DNA of 64,000 bases from Actinospica robiniae DSM 44927. GTDB lineage: Bacteria; Actinomycetota; Actinomycetes; Streptomycetales; Catenulisporaceae. Location of the stretch: contig NZ_KI632511.1 of the NCBI RefSeq assembly GCF_000504285.1, positions 3,283,372 to 3,347,371 on the forward strand. Direction: 5' to 3'. Under the pieces are notes generated by a model. That model ran no database searches and had not been told where the DNA came from. It was given only the letters and a program-made list of their open reading frames with translations. How positions within the stretch are numbered: position 1 is the stretch's first letter; each line of letters starts with the position of its first letter. Position numbers and translations under genes: made by a program. Below are positions 61,454 to 64,000 of the stretch, piece by piece.

Positions 61454-61480
61454 CTTGCGGATACTGCAAGGCACCTTGCA
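61454..61480. promoter_or_regulatory. Operator between XRE-cupin gene and FAD/methyltransferase gene
   Basis: TGCAAGG-CA-CCTTGCA at 61465-61480 is a perfect dyad; CTTGC at 61454-61458 provides an additional half-site. The position in the divergent gap fits autoregulation and control of the fusion gene. Confidence 0.65.
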
Positions 61481-61512
61481 AAAGCAGCCGCTCCGGGCGC
61501 ATCGTGGAGGAC

Positions 61513-63096
61513 ATGCACACGAACGAGGCCCCCCGTATCCAGCGCCACTGCGACGTGGCGATCGTCGGCGGCAGCGCGACCGGCCTGGCCGCCGCTCTGC
61601 AGCTCGGACGGCAGCGGCGATCGGTGATCGTCGTTGACTCCAGTGAGCCGCGCAACGCGCCGGCCACGCACATGCACAGCTACCTGGGGCACGAGGGACT
61701 GCCGCCGTCCGCGTTCGCGGCCCTCAGCCGGGAGGAGGTCCGCAGCTTCGGCACCGAGGTCCTGTCCGACCGGGTCGAACTCGTCACCCGGACCGACGAC
61801 GGGCGCTTCGTGCTCGAGCTCGCCGGCGGCCACTCGATCCTGGCGCGTCGAGTGCTCGCCGCGACCGGTGTGCGGGACGAACTGCCCGACATCGACGGCC
61901 TGGCCGAGCATTGGGGCACGGACGTCATCTCCTGCCCGTTCTGCCACGGCTACGAGGTGCGCGACCAGCGCATCGTGCAGCTGCTCACCCACTCCGCCGG
62001 GCTACATCCGGCCACGCTCTTCCGTCACCTGAGTTCCGCCTTCACCGTGGTCGTGCACGGCGGCGCCGACATCGAGCCCTCCGCTCTCGACCTGCTGCGA
62101 CGCGGCGGCGTCAACGTCGTCGAAGGGACGGTCAGCCGCGTCGTCGCCGGGGATGACGGGCGCGTCACAGGCATCGAACTCAGTGATCAGCGGCGCATCG
62201 ACGCCGACGCGATCGTGGTAAGCACGCGGTTCACCGCTCGCATTGAACCCTTCGCGGACCTCGGCCTGCGCGCGCAGGAACACCCGAGCGGTCTGGGCGA
62301 GTTCGTGGAGGCCGATGCGACCGGCGCGACGTCGGTGCCGGGCCTCTACGCCGCCGGCAACCTGACCGACCCGAGCCGGCAGGTGCTGCCATCGGCCGCG
62401 GACGGCAGCCGCGTCGGAGCGATGATCGCCATGAGCCTCGCCGACGAGGATCTGGAGACGGCCGCGCGCACGTCGGCGAACCAGTCCGACTGGGACCACC
62501 GCTATGGCGGAGAGCAGATCTGGAGCGGCAATCCGAACGGCACGCTCGTCCGCGAGATCAGCTCCCTGACGCCCGGACGCGTCCTCGACGTCGGCGCCGG
62601 CGAAGGCGGCGACGCGATCTGGCTGGCCGAGCAGAAGTGGAACGTGACCGCGGCCGACATCTCCCAGCGCGCGCTCGATCGGCTGCACGCCGCGGCCACG
62701 GCCCACGGGCTGGACGTCGCCTGCCGACAGGCCGATGCGAACGCGCAGGACGCCTTCGAGCCCGCCGCGTTCGACCTCGTCACTGCGCACTACGCATCGA
62801 TTCCCCGCACCCGCGACCGTCGCGGTATCAAAAACCTGATCGGTGCGGTCGCGCCGGGCGGCACCCTGCTCTTCGTCGGCCACGACCTCGAGCCCCTGCG
62901 CGACGCGGGCAACGACCATGGCCACAGCCGACCCTTCGACCCCGACGCCTACCTGCGCGTGGAGGACGTCGCGGCCGCACTCGGAGACTCCCCCGAGTGG
63001 CAGATCGAGACGTGGGAGAAGCGCCCGCGCCCGGCCGGAGCCGCGTCCGCCGGACACCACGTGCACGACGAAGTCCTCCGCGCGCGCCGCCGCTGA
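61513..63096 (+). CDS. FAD-dependent oxidoreductase fused to SAM methyltransferase
   Basis: 527 residues. Residues 10-320 form a thioredoxin-reductase-like flavoprotein: VAIVGGSATGLAAALQLGRQ for FAD, SCPFCHGYEVRD with the CxxC redox pair, and GLYAAGNLTDPSRQVL. Residues 330-525 are a class I methyltransferase with VLDVGAGEGGDAIWLA for SAM. The fusion is known in actinobacteria and is likely to detoxify or modify a small thiol-linked or metalloid compound. ATG 61513 with GTGGAGGAC upstream. The XRE-cupin gene is divergent. Confidence 0.87.
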   Translation: MHTNEAPRIQRHCDVAIVGGSATGLAAALQLGRQRRSVIVVDSSEPRNAPATHMHSYLGHEGLPPSAFAALSREEVRSFGTEVLSDRVELVTRTDDGRFVLELAGGHSILARRVLAATGVRDELPDIDGLAEHWGTDVISCPFCHGYEVRDQRIVQLLTHSAGLHPATLFRHLSSAFTVVVHGGADIEPSALDLLRRGGVNVVEGTVSRVVAGDDGRVTGIELSDQRRIDADAIVVSTRFTARIEPFADLGLRAQEHPSGLGEFVEADATGATSVPGLYAAGNLTDPSRQVLPSAADGSRVGAMIAMSLADEDLETAARTSANQSDWDHRYGGEQIWSGNPNGTLVREISSLTPGRVLDVGAGEGGDAIWLAEQKWNVTAADISQRALDRLHAAATAHGLDVACRQADANAQDAFEPAAFDLVTAHYASIPRTRDRRGIKNLIGAVAPGGTLLFVGHDLEPLRDAGNDHGHSRPFDPDAYLRVEDVAAALGDSPEWQIETWEKRPRPAGAASAGHHVHDEVLRARRR

Positions 63097-63126
63097 GCCC
63101 GGTGCGGCAGCCCCCACAGAGGCAAG

Positions 63127-63178
63127 GGCCCGGGCGGGTCGATCTCGCGCATGACGACGAGGTCGACCCGCCCGGGCC
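63127..63178 (+). terminator. Terminator after the FAD/methyltransferase gene
   Basis: GGCCCGGGCGGGTCGA and TCGACCCGCCCGGGCC, perfect 16-bp stem with a 20-base loop, followed by TCTTTGT. A strong intrinsic-type terminator for the high-GC background. Confidence 0.85.
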
Positions 63179-63342
63179 TCTTTGTCGCGCGGATCCGCGC
63201 TGAGCGACTCGGCGATTACGGTCCGGCTTCACACGCGTCGCGCTCGGATTACAAGCCAGGCGTTCGCCACTTCTTTCACTGCGGGGAGGTCTAGCGTCGG
63301 GCTGCTGCACAGAGGTTGGGCTCGTTCGCCGAGGGGGCATTC

Positions 63343-63996
63343 GTGAGTTTCCATCAACCGCCGAGACGTCGTCAGGCGCCTGCGACACCGTCGCCGGAGC
63401 CTTGGTACCGGCAGACCGTCTATATCGTGATCTTGCTGATCTTCTTCTTCCCGGTCGGCCTCGCCCTGCTCTGGATGCGTCCGGACTGGTCGGTGCGTCG
63501 GCGCGGGATCGTCACGGCCGTCATCGGCGTCGCCGTGATCATCGCGCTGGCCAGCGCGAATCCGCCGCCGACCACGACGACCGTGCTCAGCCCGACGGCG
63601 GTCGGCGCGTCACCTTCATCGCCGTCATCGTCGTCTCTGTCGCATCCGTCCTCGTCGCCGACACCACCGTCGGCTGTCAGTCAGCAGCCTGCGACGCCCT
63701 CGTCCGTCGCGACGACGTCGCTCGCTCCTGCCACGACGGCGCCGCGGAAGACGACGGCCCCCGCCGTCGTCCCGGTCCACCGCACGTCGGCCGCCCCGGT
63801 CCACACGACCAAGGCCCCGGCGCCGGTGAAGACCACCGCGCAGAAGCCGAGTTGCCACCCGCTGAGCAGTACCAACCATTGCTACAAGCCCGGCCAGTTC
63901 TGCTCCAATGCCGACCACGGCATGAGCGGCATCGACGAAGAGGGCGATCCGATCAAGTGCGTCGACAACAACGGCTGGCGCTGGGAAGCAGAGTGA
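63343..63996 (+). CDS. Membrane-anchored protein with Cys-rich C-terminal domain
   Basis: 217 residues: a proline-rich cytoplasmic start, membrane segment IVILLIFFFPVGLALLWM, a second hydrophobic stretch GIVTAVIGVAVIIALASA, a long Ser/Thr/Pro linker, and a 45-residue C-terminal domain with four Cys (CHPLSSTNHCYKPGQFC and KCVDNNGWRWE). The same domain ends many small secreted or anchored actinobacterial proteins. GTG 63343 has GAGGGGG upstream. Function unknown. Confidence 0.7.
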   Translation: MSFHQPPRRRQAPATPSPEPWYRQTVYIVILLIFFFPVGLALLWMRPDWSVRRRGIVTAVIGVAVIIALASANPPPTTTTVLSPTAVGASPSSPSSSSLSHPSSSPTPPSAVSQQPATPSSVATTSLAPATTAPRKTTAPAVVPVHRTSAAPVHTTKAPAPVKTTAQKPSCHPLSSTNHCYKPGQFCSNADHGMSGIDEEGDPIKCVDNNGWRWEAE

Positions 63997-64000
63997 TCTG

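Overview
The window is high-GC actinomycete chromosome: very strong third-position GC bias, many GTG starts, ATGA/GTGA gene overlaps, ECF sigma factors, a T7SS-type WXG trunk, secreted xylan enzymes and a leaderless cysteine leader ORF. Gene content would fit a Streptomyces/Catenulispora-like soil genus, but nothing here fixes the genus. No rRNA, tRNA or CRISPR array was seen.

Layout. 1-6.5 kb: end of an operon for a MacB/FtsX-type ABC transporter (two permeases, two ATPases; the first gene enters from outside the window). 6.6-9.5 kb: a DUF4097 protein divergent from a chimeric HTH/MarR-like regulator with three dyads between them, then an MBL-fold hydrolase and a DUF1330 protein. 9.46-14.03 kb: a repeat element (R1) bounded by inverted ends and split by an IS4-family and an IS1380-family insertion; a second copy lacking both (R2) lies at 43.45-45.00 kb and allows the insertions to be mapped. 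14.1-22.7 kb: plant-polysaccharide degradation, partly decayed: a GH26-like gene with an amber stop and lost 5' end, an orphan sugar permease, a frameshifted GH43 xylosidase and a truncated amidohydrolase, beside an intact GH10 xylanase and a clan GH-A/ricin enzyme. 22.7-25 kb: an ECF42-type sigma factor with its DGPF/YCII partner and a candidate autoregulated promoter. 24.9-30.9 kb: an unusual operon of MFS exporter, a chorismate-lyase-like/pseudo-DAHP-synthase/EF-hand fusion, and an acyl ligase/SDR fusion, divergent from an Lrp-type regulator. 31.9-38.1 kb: M20 amidohydrolase, GT2 glycosyltransferase and a pair of ABC exporters.

38.5-43.3 kb: one long operon on the minus strand. A leaderless 26-aa leader peptide ending in a Cys cluster precedes cysteine dioxygenase, a rhodanese and a complete OpuC-like ABC importer. 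A perfect 77-bp tandem duplication sits between the importer ATPase and permease genes and encodes two translationally coupled 26-codon ORFs. 45.0-49.4 kb: an aromatic amino acid lyase homologue without the MIO tripeptide, a YwqJ-like deaminase toxin overlapping a YwqK-type antitoxin fused to a degenerate endonuclease V domain, and a WXG/CpnT-type trunk gene on the opposite strand. 49.5-54.5 kb: PIG-V-like mannosyltransferase, an ArsP/DUF318 permease behind a CsoR-type operator, then a 162-bp MITE and an IS1182-family element chained through three CTAG sites, then a DUF2218 gene. 54.6-64 kb: TetR regulator with a small zinc-ribbon protein, ECF sigma with an RibD-like reductase, secreted proteins, an ArsR-like regulator with MFS transporter under a 23-bp inverted repeat, and an XRE-cupin regulator divergent from an FAD oxidoreductase/methyltransferase fusion.

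The strongest candidates for undescribed biology are the ubiC-like/pseudo-DAHPS/EF-hand operon, the YwqK-EndoV immunity fusion, the cysteine-leader operon joining CDO, rhodanese and an importer, and the R1/R2 hairpin element family.
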